From an uncultured Lachnospiraceae bacterium (GTDB lineage: Bacteria; Bacillota; Clostridia; Lachnospirales; Lachnospiraceae), in the NCBI GenBank assembly GCA_947631755.1, contig CANRMO010000133.1:1-6808 (forward strand): 6,808 nt of DNA, written 5' to 3'. The notes beneath the pieces were generated by a model. That model did no database searches. It had not been told where the DNA came from and was given only the letters and a program-made list of their open reading frames with translations. The stretch's first letter is position 1. Every line of letters starts with the position of its first letter. The translations under genes were made by a program, and so were the position numbers. Positions 6,524 to 6,808 of the stretch are shown here, in pieces.

Positions 6524-6718
6524 ATGGAAATCAGTGACGGCCTGGCGATTGCCGAATATTCTACGTCAAATGCCCAGCTCGGAATCATGGAATCCGTCGG
6601 CACGGCAGTGCTGGCGAAAACACTGGACAGCATGGAGATGCAGGGCGCACAGCTTACCAGAATGATGGAGCAGTCAGTGATGCCAGATCTGGGACAGAAT
6701 ATTGACATTCGCGTGTAG
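6524..6718 (+). CDS. YjfB-family small protein (64 aa), function unknown
   Basis: Start ATG 6524-6526 follows a strong AAGGAGGG (6511-6518) by 5 nt; an upstream in-frame ATG at 6443 has no such site and lies before the promoter. The product begins MEISDGLAIAEYSTSNAQLG, is probably helical through about residue 50, and ends with the family hallmark of a Pro-X-Leu-Gly-X-Asn-Ile-Asp-Ile-Arg tail (PDLGQNIDIRV, 54-64). YjfB-family proteins (Pfam YjfB_motility, B. subtilis YjfB) are annotated as putative motility proteins, but no biochemical role is established. No signal peptide or membrane segment is seen, so it is probably cytoplasmic. It is monocistronic, with its own promoter and terminator, and divergent from the wall hydrolase. 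No flagellar gene is in the window to support the motility label. Confidence 0.88.
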   Translation: MEISDGLAIAEYSTSNAQLGIMESVGTAVLAKTLDSMEMQGAQLTRMMEQSVMPDLGQNIDIRV

Positions 6719-6752
6719 AGAGCACAGCCGAAAGGCTGCGCTCTCTGTTTTT
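6717..6752 (+). terminator. Rho-independent terminator of the YjfB-family gene
   Basis: A stem of AGAGAGC-A-CAGCC (6717-6729) with GGCTG-C-GCTCTCT (6734-6746) has one A/C mismatch and a GAAA tetraloop, followed by GTTTTT (6747-6752). The stem begins inside the TAG stop codon. Confidence 0.93.
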
Positions 6753-6773
6753 GCGCAAAGACAAAGTGAGGAT

Positions 6774-6808
6774 ATGTCTGTGCTTGCACAAAACGATCCG
6801 AGCGCCAA
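6774..6808 (+). CDS. Possible start of the next gene (partial, unrecognised)
   Basis: A frame stays open from ATG 6774 to the right edge (11 full codons: MSVLAQNDPSA). GAGG (6768-6771) is only 2 nt before the ATG but 8 nt before an in-frame GTG (6780-6782), which would be the better start. It is far too short to identify, and no promoter is seen between the preceding terminator and this start. It could equally be chance. Confidence 0.25.
   Translation, partial: MSVLAQNDPSA

Noticed and set aside
6424..6789. Minus-strand 121-codon frame across the YjfB gene.
   Set aside because: It runs through the YjfB promoter, gene and terminator in antisense and has no ribosome binding site; YjfB on the plus strand has full gene signals and a family match.

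Overview
The window looks like a piece of a Firmicutes (Bacillota) chromosome, most likely a Clostridia/Lachnospiraceae-type gut anaerobe. The reasons are the gene order hpf - secA - prfB, which is conserved in low-GC Gram-positives, a long-form hibernation factor, an SH3b-NlpC/P60 wall hydrolase, a YjfB-family small protein, strong GGAGG-type ribosome binding sites and typical SigA promoters. The genus cannot be fixed from the sequence alone. There is no mobile element, CRISPR array, tRNA or rRNA.

Layout. The first ~6.2 kb are read from the minus strand, so transcription runs from high to low coordinates. From right to left: an SH3b/NlpC-P60 secreted hydrolase (4762-6225), with its own consensus promoter and a ~150-nt leader; a 383-bp intergenic region rich in small repeats and palindromes; hpf (3851-4378), closed by a strong intrinsic terminator (3792-3823); secA (1141-3702), started by its own extended -10 promoter (3754-3782); and prfB (1-1040), which runs off the left edge with roughly 20-30 C-terminal codons missing. 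prfB has no convincing promoter of its own and is probably co-transcribed with secA. It carries the +1 programmed frameshift site of RF2 genes. On the plus strand, divergent from the hydrolase, is a 64-residue YjfB-family gene (6524-6718) with its own promoter, ribosome binding site and terminator. A few codons of a possible next gene are seen at the right edge.

How the genes work together. The minus-strand block joins translation and export functions: Hpf dimerises and stores ribosomes in slow growth, SecA drives preprotein export, and RF2 terminates translation at UGA/UAA. The hydrolase is a likely Sec substrate that remodels peptidoglycan. YjfB proteins have no established function.

Most notable observations: (a) four same-strand TTATNNACA nonamers (DnaA-box-like), three of them within 30 bp, upstream of hpf and overlapping a possible distal promoter; (b) an RF2 frameshift site whose zero-frame stop is UAA instead of the usual UGA; (c) two copies of a near-identical 15-bp palindrome, AATTGTNTGACAATW, 188 bp apart in the hpf upstream region, resembling CodY boxes; (d) a GC-rich inverted repeat that encloses the secA stop codon. 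Nothing here amounts to a clearly new multi-gene system; the coding genes are housekeeping or known families.
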